Shown piece by piece: positions 32,860 to 44,267 of a stretch of DNA of 64,000 nucleotides. The stretch covers positions 35,669,903 to 35,733,902 of the forward strand of contig OW386289.2 of NCBI GenBank assembly GCA_936432065.2. The letters run 5' to 3'. The notes under the pieces were generated by a model. The model was given only the letters and a program-made list of their open reading frames with translations, did not search any database and had not been told where the DNA came from. How positions within the stretch are numbered: position 1 is the first letter of the stretch; the number at the start of each line of letters is the position of its first letter. Source of the stretch: Rutpela maculata. Taxonomy: Eukaryota; Arthropoda; Insecta; Coleoptera; Cerambycidae. The translations under genes and the position numbers were made by a program.

Positions 32860-33347
32860 CGCCATAAGAAGAAGAATTACTTAAAAAATTTGAATAATCC
32901 TAATAAAGTAAAAGTGATAATGAAAAAGCATTTCCATACTCACCGTTTTTATTCGGTTGAGGAATACATGCAAACCCTCTTTCACATATAATTTACTGTA
33001 ATATATAATGTATTACCTAATAAAAACGCTTACCGTCATTACCATTCCATAAGATAATTATGTAATTGTATGTTTTTTAACATGTTTTTCTATAAATATT
33101 ACTGTTGTCAGTAGGTCTATATCTATTTTTTTTTTAATTCTTAATATGTATGTGATGCCACATACATATTCCGTTCTGTATGCATTCGAGGACTCTAATA
33201 GATATTTTTTCCCTTGATCTGCCAAAAATGTTGTAATGTATAACTTGTTAAATAAATTTCTATTTCTATTTCTATTAATAAAAGTTATCAAAAAATTTAA
33301 GTTATTTAAAGATAGCTTGTAATTTTACTAATACACAGTCGATATCT
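32860..33347. other. AT-rich spacer, nothing recognised
   Basis: No exon or terminal repeat found. The ORF at 33058-33291 (minus) has no recognisable motif. Confidence 0.4.
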
Positions 33348-33734
33348 TGGAAACTAAAAAATATATTTTTATTCTGTAAGCGGTAATAGATTTCTATTGT
33401 TAATGCCTTCTTCTGGATGTACAATTTATTATTATTATAACATTACCACCAGAGACAGCACTGCAGTTTAAAAATATTTTTCGATCAAGGAAGCTTTGAA
33501 ACATATGCCATTCGATTAAGAACTGAATTTTAAGTAAAATTGTTTTAATTCGAAAAAGTCAGATCTGCAGTAGTTTTTCAGATATTTTAATTTTATTGTT
33601 TAACTTTTTAGTGTTCTTTCTTTTTCTAAATTGCTGTTACTTTTTTAATATTGGTTTTCAGAACTTTTTCGCCTGCTATAAGAGACGATATATTAAAACA
33701 CTTTACTTTGTTTCTATCACTGATTTATTATAAC

Positions 33735-33792
33735 TTGAACGTTACTGCAGTTTTGATACTTAACGTACCATTATCAAACGTATCATTCAAAT
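33735..33792 (-). ncRNA. Degenerate hammerhead-like motif, second copy
   Basis: Inverted counterpart of 35070-35128. Two core positions are altered (GATAATGG instead of GATGATGG, and CAAAAC instead of CGAAAC), which should abolish catalysis. The stem sequences are retained. It lies downstream of the minus-strand copy's stop, the same relative position as in the plus copy. Confidence 0.45.
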
Positions 33793-33948
33793 GAATGAAT
33801 TTACCAAGGGATGACAGGTAATTTATATACAATACAATCTGAGTTATGTAGATGAAATTAAATTAACGGATTTACAAAGGGGAAGTAAGGTATTTACCTA
33901 AATTGTCACTGAACATTACCAAGAATTATATGTAAATTAGTTTTCAAA

Positions 33949-34653
33949 TTAAATACATTGAAACAGGATAGATTGATAGAGGTCTACCTGGTCATTCAGA
34001 AGATTATTGTCGGTACTTTTATTGGATTTAATAATTTCTATTGCCTCTAATAAATTTAATTTAAAACATTTCTCTTTCACGTGTAATATATTTAGATTGT
34101 TTATATTCGGAAATGTATGACTTGTCTCTAAAAAATGGTTTGCAAAAGTTGAATCTGTTTTTTGAAGTCTAAAAGAGCGTAAGTGTTCTTTGTACCTGAT
34201 TTCAAATGAACGACCAGTTTGACCTATATAGGAGGCATTACAATCCGGGCACACTAGTTTATAAACTCCAGATTTTTTAAGTTGGTTGGTTTCATCTTTG
34301 GCGTTATATAATATATTTGTAAGTTTAGATGGTGACTTGAAGCTAACTTTTAAATTATGTGACGACAAAATATTTTCAATTTTTTCCGAAATGCTGCCAT
34401 AATACGTTAGGGATACATATTTATCATTACTATGATCTTTAATATGTGGATATATACTAGAGCAAGCTAATTTAAATTGTTTTTTGTTAATTAGATTTTC
34501 TATTGTTCTTCCTTGAAAACCATTATTCAGTGCTATTGTTTTTATGGTGTCTAATTCAATTTCTAAATGTTCCTTTGAAAGGGGGAGTGATAAAGCTCTA
34601 TGTATCATGGAGTTATATGCTGCTAGTTTATGTGATGTGGGGCTGAGTGAAGA
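33949..34653 (-). pseudogene. Penelope-like element C-terminal region with GIY-YIG endonuclease
   Basis: About 235 residues, 5'-truncated, so the reverse transcriptase is missing. The first part, HKLAAYNSMIHRALSLPLS and TIKTIALNNGFQGRTIENLI, is the region between RT and nuclease. Then comes SGVYKLVCPDCNASYIGQTG with RSFEIRYKEHLRSF, which matches the Penelope-type GIY-YIG nuclease: GVY, YIGQTG and the arginine of R..EH are present. The C-terminus ends LYQSILFQCI. It reads open to its stop, so the nuclease frame is intact although the element is truncated. The apparent start at 34671 is a non-ATG artefact of the junction. Confidence 0.85.
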
Positions 34654-34654
34654 A

Positions 34655-34912
34655 TTTGAAATCAGGTACAAAGAACACTTACGCTCTTTTAGACTTCAAA
34701 AAACAGATTCAACTTTTGCAAACCATTTTTTAGAGACAAGTCATACATTTCCGAATATAAACAATCTAAATATATTACACGTGAAAGAGAAATGTTTTAA
34801 ATTAAATTTATTAGAGGCAATAGAAATTATTAAATCCAATAAAAGTATCGACAATAATCTTCTGAATGACCAGGTAGAGCTCTATCAATCTATCCTGTTT
34901 CAATGTATTTAA
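34655..34912 (+). pseudogene. Inverted partial copy of the Penelope GIY-YIG C-terminus
   Basis: It starts inside the nuclease domain at FEIRYKEHLRSF and runs to the same C-terminal LYQSILFQCI. Over about 85 shared residues I count two differences from the minus-strand copy (T/I and D/E). It lacks the YIGQTG half of the nuclease, so it cannot encode an enzyme. Near-identity implies both copies came from one insertion event or one recent source. Confidence 0.85.
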
Positions 34913-35069
34913 TTTGAAAACTAATTTACATATAATTCTTGGTAATGTTCAGTGACAATTTAGGTAAATACCTTACTTCCCCTTTGTAAATCCGTTAATT
35001 TAATTTCATCTACATAACTCAGATTGTATTGTATATAAATTACCTGTCATCCCTTGGTAAATTCATTCA

Positions 35070-35128
35070 TTTGAATCATACGTTTGATGATGGTACGTTA
35101 AGTATCGAAACTGCAGTAACGTTCAAGT
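35070..35128 (+). ncRNA. Hammerhead-ribozyme-like motif in Penelope 3' region
   Basis: The order of parts fits a minimal type-I hammerhead: stem I 5' side with TTTGA and ACGT, core TTGATGA, stem II GGTAC–GTTAA–GTATC (five pairs, one G·U), core GAAA, a tiny palindromic stem III CTGCAG, cleavage triplet GTA, then stem I 3' side ACGT–TCAA. Penelope-like elements are known to carry hammerhead motifs in their terminal repeats. The canonical first core base is C (CTGATGA) but is T here, and one extra T precedes stem II, so activity is doubtful. Confidence 0.55.
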
Positions 35129-35269
35129 TATAATAAATCAGTGATAGAAACAAAGTAAAGTGTTTTAATATATCGTCATGATTGACTGTCACAAAGTAAC
35201 GGCTTCCACCACAGAATCTTTGCTATAAGAGAATTATTTACTGGTGGTAAATTTCTTTAATTTAAAAAT

Positions 35270-36696
35270 TAGAGATGCAACGGATATCCGGTTACTATCC
35301 GGTATCTGGCCACTTTATTACTATTCGGTTGGACACCAGATAGTGACCTGATATCCGGCCAAAACCGAATAGTTAAAAAATAAAAAATGGTATAAAAAAT
35401 GAAACAGTTTTATTATACCAATTGGAGTTAGTATACCACCATGCGTAAGGATCACTATTACTTTGAAGTTTGAATCAGAGCTCATTTCAAATAAAAGTCA
35501 ATCTCCTTGGCCATTGAAGTTTTCTCCGAAACGTTGTCATTAGGGATGGGATTTTGCAAAATGAGAAGGAAATGTGCATTTATTTTCGATTTGTTATAAA
35601 TATTTAAGAAACCAAACATAGTATAATCTTTAAAACTATTTTAGATACTTGCTATTCTGCCCTCCTAAGCCAAAAAGACGTATCTCAAGGTTTCACTGTT
35701 TTGAGATATAAGGCATGTTTTGAAGTTTCGAAATCGCGTCAATGATTTCAAATATTTACTAATATTTTTTTTGTAGTTGTACTAATGTAGAGGTTAATAG
35801 TGGTGTAGTTATGAATTTATATTAATTAGGTTACTAGTTTTTTTTTTACAATGAGATACGTCTAATTAGCTAAATCGCTTAGGTTTTCTCATATTTTTTT
35901 AGATACGTCAAACTTTGTTAACACTTTAAAAATACTTAACGATTGAAATACGTTTATTTCGCTATGGAAATATATAGAAAATAGCTCCAGCTATCCTAAG
36001 GTATAAAAATATGCATTTCGGCCAAAACTTGAGATACGTCTTTTTGGCTTAGGACGGCAGTATTGTTCTAACGCAATCAAATATATAATATTACTTCCAC
36101 ATTTTTTTTATTGTAAATTTCTGTTGTGTTTGAATATATTGCAATTTGTCAATGCAAATAGTTCCTAATTCAGTTATTAGAGCATGACTAACTATATACA
36201 AAATTTATGATAAAAACTGTAGATAGTTGGTATTCCTTAGAAAAATTTTAAAGATTATACCATTTATGATTTTTTAAATATTTATAATAATCCGAAAATA
36301 AACGCATTTCCCTCTCACTCTGCAAAATTCTATCCTTAACGCTGTAACCACTTCGTCAAAACAGTTCCAAAAAGAGTTGTGAATATCAGCATATCTCTTA
36401 CGTTGTTTACTGGAAGAAGAACCACTTTGAATATGAATTATCACAACTATTTTTTAAAGCCTATATCAGAGTAATTTGACGGGATTTTTCAGCCTAATTT
36501 TTATCGAAAAAACTTATTTTAAATCCGGGGTCTCGAAGAGTTGCCATTTTGTGTCGTCGAGGTTCTCAAAACGTGTTTTTAATCCAACTTTCAATGTAAG
36601 CCGGATACTTGACGGGATATCTGGTATCCGGTACAAGAAGTACGCCGGATGTCCGGTATTCGGTATCCGGCCAAAACACTATCCGTTGCATCTCTA
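35270..36696. mobile_element. hAT-type element with TAGAGATGCAACGGATA termini
   Basis: The termini are TAGAGATGCAACGGATA and TATCCGTTGCATCTCTA after small mismatches, flanked by TTAAAAAT (35262-35269) and TTAAAAAC (36697-36704), an 8-bp duplication with one change, as for hAT. Both subterminal regions are packed with CCGGATATC-like words. No transposase domain is seen; the only ORF (36476-36700) runs into the terminus. Length 1427 bp. Confidence 0.8.
35655..36062. mobile_element. Inner inverted-repeat element within the hAT-type element
   Basis: CTGCCCTCCTAAGCCAAAAA with GACGTATCTCAAG at the left is mirrored by CTTGAGATACGTC and TTTTTGGCTTAGGACGGCAG at the right. Its length is about 400 bp, AT-rich, non-coding. 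It makes this the third nesting level at this site. Confidence 0.7.
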
Positions 36697-36734
36697 TTAA
36701 AAACTAAACTAAATTCTAAAATTTACCACTAGTA

Positions 36735-37090
36735 TAGGGCTGCCATAAATAACGTTATGTTGACCGGGACATTTTGAAAAATATGTGTACCCGGGGCACG
36801 CTGCGGTGGGTACAGTTTTTTAAAAATTCAAGGTCACCGTGATTTTTAAAGTGCCATAATTGGAAATGTTATTTTGGTACAAAATAATAAACTATAATAA
36901 TTAATAGAAGGTGGATATAATTTATAATTGAAGCCATATTCATTGGGCGTGGCAAGCCATATTCGTCTAATTATTCATTAAAAATAATTTGATTTTTAAA
37001 CCGTGACATTTAATCTGATGACCGGGACATCGGGACACAGCTTTGCAAACCGGGACATGTCCCATTGTACCAGGACGTATGGCAGCCCTA
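36735..37090. mobile_element. hAT-type MITE with TAGGGCTGCCATA termini
   Basis: A 356-bp element TAGGGCTGCCATA … TATGGCAGCCCTA with an exact 8-bp duplication CACTAGTA (36727-36734, 37091-37098). The subterminal words GACCGGGACAT and CGGGACATGTCCC are further hAT-like features. It is non-coding. Confidence 0.9.
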
Positions 37091-37435
37091 CACTAGTAGG
37101 CAAAAAAAATTACCAAGAACCTACATCCGAAAACCAATATTAAAAAATAAAAGCAATTTAAAAAAAAAAGACAACAGTAAAAAATTAGGCGTTAGACAAT
37201 AAAATTAAAATTTCTCAAAAACTAATGGCTTTTGAATGAGAACAATTTTGGTTAAAATTTAGTTCCTAATCGAATGGTATGTTTCAAAGCTTCATTGATC
37301 GAAAAATATTTTTAAACTACAAGGGCATCTATGATGATAATGTTATAACAGTAAATTGTACTTCTTGAAGAAGGCATTAACAATAGAAATCTATTACCGT
37401 TTACAGAATGAAAATATATTTTTTAGTTAATCTTA

Positions 37436-38242
37436 GACAAAAATAAAACAATTTAAACAAATAACTCAACAACTTAACCAAACATAAATAAAACATAAAA
37501 ATGTTGTTGGGTTGTTTGATTAAATCAAACAGATGTTAAGTATAATGAATGTATCTCGAAATCTTATATAACTTGCATTTTTTATTTCATGTGTAGCTTT
37601 ATTTCTTTCCCAACAGAGAAAAAGTTCAGGTATTGCTAAGAACAAAATAATATGCATCTCAGTGAAAACATGGTTTCTGATGAAATGATGACAGTTCCAC
37701 CAAATCATTAAAACTGCCACGAAATTACTGCCTACATTACTGCAACAAACTGACTCACCTGACTGAACTTCAATACCTTGGCGAATAATATATAGATTTC
37801 TTCAATCCACATGGGCTTCTCTGACAATCTTTAATCACACTTTAATACTGATAAAAAAATGTGTCTTATAGAATTACTTACCTCGGGGTTCAATGGCATT
37901 ATTCGTCCAACAAAATTAAAAAAAGAAATCAGTAAAACATTTTATTTGTAGGAAATATCTTTGGTAATACATTTACATATGTCATATATTACATATTACG
38001 CCTATCTGAATTACTGAAAATAATATGACACTACTGGGAATGAGCATGGACATAAATCAGGAATTATTCCCAAAATGGCCAAATTGATTGTACTAAATTA
38101 AGTAATTTATTTGTAACATTAATAAATTATTCACTTATTTATTAATGGTAGCCATACTGACTAGAACAATATAAAACAATGTACAAAACTTATAAGTAAA
38201 CCTTGTTCTAATGAGATTTTAAGTCTTATTATTTTTATTTCA
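37436..38242 (-). other. Downstream region of the phosphatidylserine synthase gene
   Basis: Contains the likely 3' UTR of the minus-strand gene. AATAAA reads on the minus strand near 38145 and 38108, within 140 bp of the stop, so cleavage probably occurs near 38090-38130. Further left there is only AT-rich sequence and an ORF without motifs. Confidence 0.5.
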
Positions 38243-39380
38243 TTAGTCAAATTTAGTGTCTGAATTGTCGCTATCGAATTTTATTTTGTATTTTGTTTTC
38301 ACTGGACTTATATCCCTTGAGGCAGCTAATTCAGGATACCATTTTTGATGCAACACACAACCTATCACACATATTAAAGAAATCATGAACTGTATGCCCA
38401 GCCAAGCAATAATATTAACCGCCTGGGTGTGCTCAAAAAGCTCCTGTCCATGTTTGATACATATAAGCGCTTCAGATACCATTATACAACCATACACCCA
38501 ACACTGTGTGCCAACCCTTTTGCAAGTAGTATCAGTTGTGTAAGTATAGTATTGCCTTACAGAAGGAGCCACGATAACACCTATTAGTATTAACCGAGCA
38601 GTAACTAGAGGGTGGGAAGCGGGTAACTCAAAAACATGCTTGAGGAAGAAAGTATTTAACTCTGAGGTTTGCCAAAATACGACTAATTGGCAAAGGGCAA
38701 AAATTCTCATATAAGAACACTTTGGATCAAGCCATCTTACCGAAGTCCAGCTTTCGGGGGTAAACTGAAGCATGACCCTTTTGATTTTACCCGTCGTCGA
38801 ATGGATGTCCTTTATGCCAACCCATTTATACTCTCGCATTTCCAAGATCTTGCAGATTTTCAGTCCGCACCATATACCTAGTCCATTGCATATCACCACG
38901 TCCAGTAGCAAAGCATCCCACCAGCACTCGATAAAGTTAGGCAACAAGTGGGCGAATGCTAGTTCGGTGATTTCCCACATACAACTGATAGCCCACAGAA
39001 TTCCAATATGTCTTATCAATATAGCTTTGAACATCCAACCGAGAAAGTGGCCAAGAGCAAAGACATCAATGTGGCCCCAAATTCTTTCTATTGTTACATC
39101 TGAACAGTTCACCCCATATTCTTTATCCATATCAATATGGAAGTCTCTTAATTTGGGGTCAAACCAGTACAGTATGTTTTTCACAGTGTGGTAGTTTTGA
39201 AAGAGAATAAATAGACAGCCAAGTAAGTATAAAACGCTCATACCAAATACCATCCTCCATATTGCTGGGTGGGGTCTTGTGAATGGTCCGTTGGGAAATG
39301 CCAAAACTGATATTATGAGGAAAAAGAAGCAGCAACATAATATTCCCGCCCAAATGTTGTTCTCCACGTTGTCGGTGTCT
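38243..39380 (-). CDS. Ptdss1: Phosphatidylserine synthase (PSS1-type), exon 2 (main coding exon)
   Basis: It exchanges serine for the head group of an existing phospholipid (phosphatidylcholine in the PSS1 type) in the ER and its mitochondria-associated membranes. This exon encodes residues 57-435. It begins after TTTTTTAG at 39381; its first base completes the codon split by exon 1, giving FAFVRDTDNVENNIW across the junction. Family blocks include AFPNGPFTRPHPAIWRMVFG, GKIKRVMLQFTPESW, SELNTFFLKH and CKRVGTQCWV. Residues shown to be essential in mammalian PSS1 are all present with exact spacing: His168, Glu193, Glu196, Asn205, Glu208, Asp212, Asp217 and Asn222, each four lower than the human number. 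It is several-pass hydrophobic. It resembles PSS1 more than PSS2 throughout. The tail is short and acidic (FDSDNSDTKFD). The frame is intact and the gene looks functional. Confidence 0.96.
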
Positions 39381-42300
39381 CTAAAAAATTTAAAATTAGA
39401 ATTAAAGCATGATATGCTCCACTGCTCACGTTATAGAAATATAAGATAAAAGTATCAAAGTTTAATAAAGTTATATGTAGACAAATTGTTTGAAAAATTA
39501 GGTTAAATTATTAGGATAAGAAAAAATATTTCGATAAATATTATGATTATGATGTGTTATATCATGATGCAATAAACGAAAAAAATATGTTAGTTGATAT
39601 GTTTAATATAATGTTTTACTATCTTCTAAGACCATAAGAATATTATCTAAATAGGTATTTAATTGTATACTGTAACTTAATCACATAAGATAACATTTAT
39701 GTGTCTAATGTGTATTGAAAAAAATGTTAAAAATGTACATTTACTTATTTTCGTTGTAGGTCAAAATATATCAATAATATTGTTGATACAGGTTTAACAA
39801 CAAATATTAAAAATGTAATAGAGATCTGTGCTGTGCCAAAGACGATTTATAGGGAAGTAATAATACATTTTAGGCACATAGAAATTCTACCTACTTCTTC
39901 CGTAACGTTTAGTTAATTCTGCACAAACAAATTGGTCATTAAGTATATATGTACAAGATATATATTATTATATGACTTTAGTTTTGTTTATGCTACCTCT
40001 GTAATATTTTTGTTGTTGTTACTTCAATTTTAAAAACTCCTCTCATTACTTTATTTTACAAGCACAGCAAGCAGATATTGTAAACAATCATATTGCTATT
40101 TTGCAATTATTTTTTCTTTATTTGCTTTCATCATGATCAGAAAATATAATTTAGGTACCTATTTTCTGTATATTAGTGCCTCAATCTAGTCATGCCAATA
40201 TACTAGTTAGGTAAACACTTTAAAACACTCATTATTGGAGAACCAATCAAAACAACTACTCTTCTAGCTAATACTGACAAAGTACTGAATTACTCGATAG
40301 GATTCCTATCATTTTAAAGCAAAAAAATATATTGAAAATACTTAAATCATTTATTTAAATTCAGTCATCCAAACTTTTTTATTTAACATGAAATTAGTTA
40401 CTTTCTGTATAATGGTACCTTAAACTGGTTACGCTAATAAACTCGGTAAACACTTTAAAATACTTATTATTGGAGAATCAATCGAAACAACTACTCTTCT
40501 ATAGAATACGCTTCAGTTTGCTGAATTACCGTCCCAATATTAATCGTCTGAGCAAACATTTAAAACAATTATATATATCATTGAAAATGGTTTGAAGCAT
40601 TCTACAAAAATAGGTAAACTCTTTGCAAAATTTTCTCCTCACATATTAGTTCGTAAGTTTTAATAGAACAGTTTTATTTATCTCAGAAAATATAAACATT
40701 ATACTGCTTCTAAAAGAGCCAGTCACTTTTTTAGGAGTTATTAAAGTTTTTCGAAAAATTGCTTGCAGGGAACTGATAGGAAGACCAGGGAACTGATAGA
40801 TCTAACCTATTTTTTTGAAATAAACGGTTTATTAACTAATATTCTAATTATAATTCAAATTATAATAAATATCACAACTAGAGTGACATTAGTTAACATT
40901 AATCACATTTATTAATTTGTTTTGGAACGAAGGTACTGTCGTGAGCAAACAAAAATAAGACAACTATTTTTTTCTAATGTAAATCTGTCTCTATTTGCAC
41001 ACTATATCATTATCGGTTGTCTCTTTCTTGGTAATTGCCACCTTAAGTTAATATTTGTTGAAAAAAAAAAAAAAAGCTGAGAACGCTCAGGAATTGCATC
41101 CTGAACCTCAAGATTCGTAGGTTGACGCTTACACCATGTCGTTTTAGCGTGTCAACTGAATATATAAACCAGCTATCATACTTTAGCGTAGGTGAGTAAA
41201 ATTTGTATTGCATCTTTTGTACCTGTTTTCTGTAAAAGGGCCCCGCTTTCAAGCTAGCAAATACACATACCTTATTAACTACATATTACACTATTTGTTG
41301 TCAAAATATTAGCTTTGCTAAAATGACGTAGGTCTGGCGGCTCTGGGATCTCACTCTATTATTAAGTTAACAATACATACATATTATTATTTGTCAAACA
41401 TCTTTTTGTTTCCACAGCCCACTTCTTTTATTTGCAGCGTTGTTTTGTTGACAAAATGAATATTTTGAATCTAGTTTTATTCAATTTCCACAGCATACTT
41501 ACTTACTTGATAAGCGTATGTTCTCGACATTTTAATTATTATCCACCAAAGAACTTGTGTATTTGGGTTAATATCAAACCGATTTTTGATTTGAAGATAT
41601 TATTGGATTTGTCGTGAAAAGATTTATCATTTGAAAAATGGATTTTACCATTTGAAAAAGTTGACATAATTACAAATTAATGATTTTGGAAATTTTGGTT
41701 TGTCGTAGCTATTAAGTAAACCAATTCAAAAATTCTCACATTTACGTTTTTCTCCTATTGTTTTGGTCCATTTGATCGATTTGAGTGCATTCACTGTACT
41801 CTAGATGCAAAAATAAAAATAGCTCTAAGTTAATCAAGTAGTCTCAAAAAATGTTTAAAATTATGCAGTCGTACTTAAAATCATCTCCGGAATCCAAAAA
41901 TGTAAAAATATGCAGGGCGTTCCATTAAAATTTCAAAGTTGGGGTCTTTCCGGGGAGCCCGGAAGTGAAGGAAAAGTGTCAAATTATGAAAAATTTGCCG
42001 TTTTTGGTATATATTACTCCTGCCAAATTTTAGACTTATATCTTGAAAACTCTGGAAACTATGGCTTGTCTAATGATTCTGTTGACACCCGGTATATAAG
42101 AATATACCAACCTAACTCAATAATAGACTAACTGATAACTGGTAACTATATTATTTGTTACTTTACATGCCTATAATAACATTCGTTCACTGTGAATAAA
42201 ATACTACAGACATGAGCTTTTTAATTGCTGCTACCGCTGAATTTCCTTAACTAACCCTAATTTTTTTTCCACACGTCCACACTTCCACTGAGGAATTCAT

Positions 42301-42649
42301 TATAAATTTGACAATCGATATAATATATATTTAACTATAATAAACTTTTTGTTCTTTATTGTTGTGTTCAATGGTTTTGTGAAAATAAGTGGTTCCTGAA
42401 TAACAAATAGATTTACATTTACGGAAGCTTTAGTAGTGAATATCTAAATGAATTGTTGAGGATTATCAAGGTTAAGTTGGTTTAATTCTTAAATTTTTCC
42501 ATTTTCAAATAATTATATGGACAACCTATTAGCCCAAAAATGCATTAAGCAATATAATACTACGTATAATTGGTAATAAGTCTTCAAACAATTAATAGTT
42601 AAAAACACATGAAATAACACATCAATATGTATTACATAAAATTGCATAC
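39381..42649 (-). other. Intron of the phosphatidylserine synthase gene, with transposon remnants
   Basis: A 3269-bp GT-AG intron. At 40118-40350 and again, more diverged, at about 40370-40520 it contains sequence matching the leader of the Harbinger-type element at 7370-7640 (CATTATTGGAGAAYCAATCA and AACAACTACTCTTCTAGC). A 15-A run lies near 41061. ORFs inside have no domains. I see no additional exon. Confidence 0.75.
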
Positions 42650-42819
42650 CTGACGAATGCAAAATATATCACAGCTCCTATTGAAGTCAATAACAAAGTG
42701 ATAGTATGAGGGTTGTAGAAGAACTGAAGGGATATGTCATCCACCGGTTTTTCGTTTATGGAACTAAAACTGTCAATTCTAGTCCTTGTAGTTACCATTT
42801 TCGAATTTTTGCTTTTCAT
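42650..42819 (-). CDS. Ptdss1: Phosphatidylserine synthase (PSS1-type), exon 1
   Basis: Encodes the first 56 residues and two bases of codon 57. The start at 42819 gives MKSKNSKM; a second ATG seven codons in (42798) is an alternative. The conserved part is INEKPVDDISLQFFYNPHTI, then a first membrane segment TLLLTSIGAVIYFAFV, equivalent to the human INEQQVEDITIDFFYRPHT region. The exon ends GTCAG|GTATGC, a consensus donor, and phase matches exon 2, for a 435-residue protein. The cytosolic N-terminus precedes the membrane domain. Confidence 0.93.
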
Positions 42820-43876
42820 GCTTTTCTGAATGCAGACACATCAAAGAATGAAAAGTTCGTAAAGTGGCTTTTACTATTCATAGATTTCTGATAAAATGTT
42901 ACACTAGGTTATTTTAAATTAAGCACATGTGACATTTTCACTTTTTTGCACTCCCCCACTTTCGTAATTTTTGGGTGACACAACTGGCAAAACAATTGTC
43001 GTTGACCAATGACCACACGCCATACAGTATACGGTTACGTTACGTTTCTACTAAAGAGGATTAGATGGAGAGATAGCCCTAAATAGCCACAAAACTGTGT
43101 AAGAATTTCAGCGATCTGCGAGTCAGATGCGTAACTAAAATCTTTCCACTATAGTATACAGGGTGGCCAACTCTGTTAGACGAGGCACAGAAAAGTTATA
43201 GTTTACCTTTTCTGTGCCCATAATTCAAAGAAACGCAGAGCTGCTAGAACTTGAAAATGAAGCAGTGTTTTGAAAGATTCGGTGTAATAAAAAATATAAG
43301 CGTCAATATAATTATTATATTTTGAAAAGAGATGAGAATATTATCATAATATGTGCTGGAGTACCCCAATATGCATTCTTAAGAACAGAGTTGAGCCAAA
43401 AGTAGGTATTATTATTTGAACAATAATATGCTCCCAACAAACACCACAGATCGGCCCACCACTGGGCCAGAAGTTTCATTTCTGGCCCAGTGATGGCCCG
43501 CTGAAGGGCCAACCCTCTGTGTTTGTAGGGCTATTATTACTTCAAATATATTTTTGTACAGACGCACAGACAGAGGGCAGATATTCATCTTGTGCCTACT
43601 ACAGTAATAGAGATATTGTTATACCCTACATTGAGGGTGTAACAATCTCTATTAAATCCTGGCAAACGGGCTTTGTCATACACATTACATACATATTTTT
43701 CATTTGATTAACATATTCTTTACTTTATTAACCAATTAAAACGTACATTTTCAAAAAAAATCGACCAATAGGATTTGTTTAAAGTGAGAAAAACGGCTAT
43801 CGATAAGTGGAAAAAATCGAGAAAAATGTATGTTACTTTTTTCGTAGTAGCCATGTGTCAAACTAAAAAAGTCATA
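42820..43876. other. 5' flank of the phosphatidylserine synthase gene and repeat-like DNA
   Basis: 42950-43060 is more GC-rich and contains TTGACCAATGACCAC (CCAAT-like on the plus strand), a plausible promoter region, but no TATA box is obvious. From 43160 on there are repeat-like hairpins: TTATAGTTTACCTTTTC between two near-inverse GCACAGAAAAG words, GGGCCAGAAGTTTCATTTCT followed by GGCCC, and TAATAGAGATATTGTTA mirrored at 43648. No exon found. Confidence 0.4.
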
Positions 43877-44267
43877 GGCCAGTCCAACACGCTCTGTCAC
43901 TTTGCTTTGTTTGTACTACAGCAACCATCTTTTTTTGTGGTGGGGTAGGGTCTTGGCCGGCCTAAAGGGAACCTTACACGTTCAGTAATAATATCATTCC
44001 AGAAGTTCGTTACAGAAACATCATTACTAAAAACTTTCCCGTCATTCCCTGTCATTATTTTCACACCTTACATGTCCATTATTTAAGAAAAAAGCATATC
44101 TAGCTATAATTATTGAATTAAGTATGATTGAAAAAACGCGAAAATTCAGGTAATGAGATCACTGAACGTGTATGGTGCCCTTTAGGCCTGTCGAAAACCC
44201 TAACTTACCCACAAAAGATGGCTGCTGTAGTACAAACAAAGCAAAGTGACAGCGTGTTGGACTGGCC
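43877..44267. mobile_element. TA-flanked MITE (GGCCAGTCCAACACGCT termini)
   Basis: A 391-bp element with arms GGCCAGTCCAACACGCT … AGCGTGTTGGACTGGCC, extending through TCACTTTGCTTTGTTTGTA and CTACAGCAACCATCTTTT, flanked by TA at 43875-43876 and 44268-44269. The inner parts ACACGTTCAGTAATAATATC and GATCACTGAACGTGTATGG are also inverted. It is non-coding. Confidence 0.85.

Larger units (their letters stand above)
33686..35220. mobile_element. Penelope-like retroelement insertion, head-to-head twin
   Basis: Flanked by a 12-bp duplication TGCTATAAGAGA (33674-33685 and 35221-35232). It contains two 5'-truncated copies in opposite orientation meeting near 34654: a longer one on the minus strand and a shorter one on the plus strand. 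The shared 3' parts are nearly identical (33690-34205 versus 34655-35175). Penelope-like elements are known for partial, inverted or tandem copies at one site, and the GIY-YIG endonuclease at the C-terminus identifies the family. Confidence 0.85.
33348..37435. mobile_element. Foldback host element, invaded by three elements
   Basis: The outer arms 33348-33665 and 37105-37435 are inverted copies: AGCGGTAATAGATTTCTATT, AAAAATATTTTTCGATCAA with GAAGCTTTGAAACATA, or complements. After removal of the insertions at 33686-35220, 35270-36696 and 36735-37090, the centre closes as another inverted stretch (GGTGGTAAATTT versus AAATTTACCAC). It has no gene of its own and is probably a non-autonomous DNA element. 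Confidence 0.75.

Noticed and set aside
38687..39194. Plus-strand ORFs over the phosphatidylserine synthase exon
   Set aside because: Shadows of the minus-strand coding exon.
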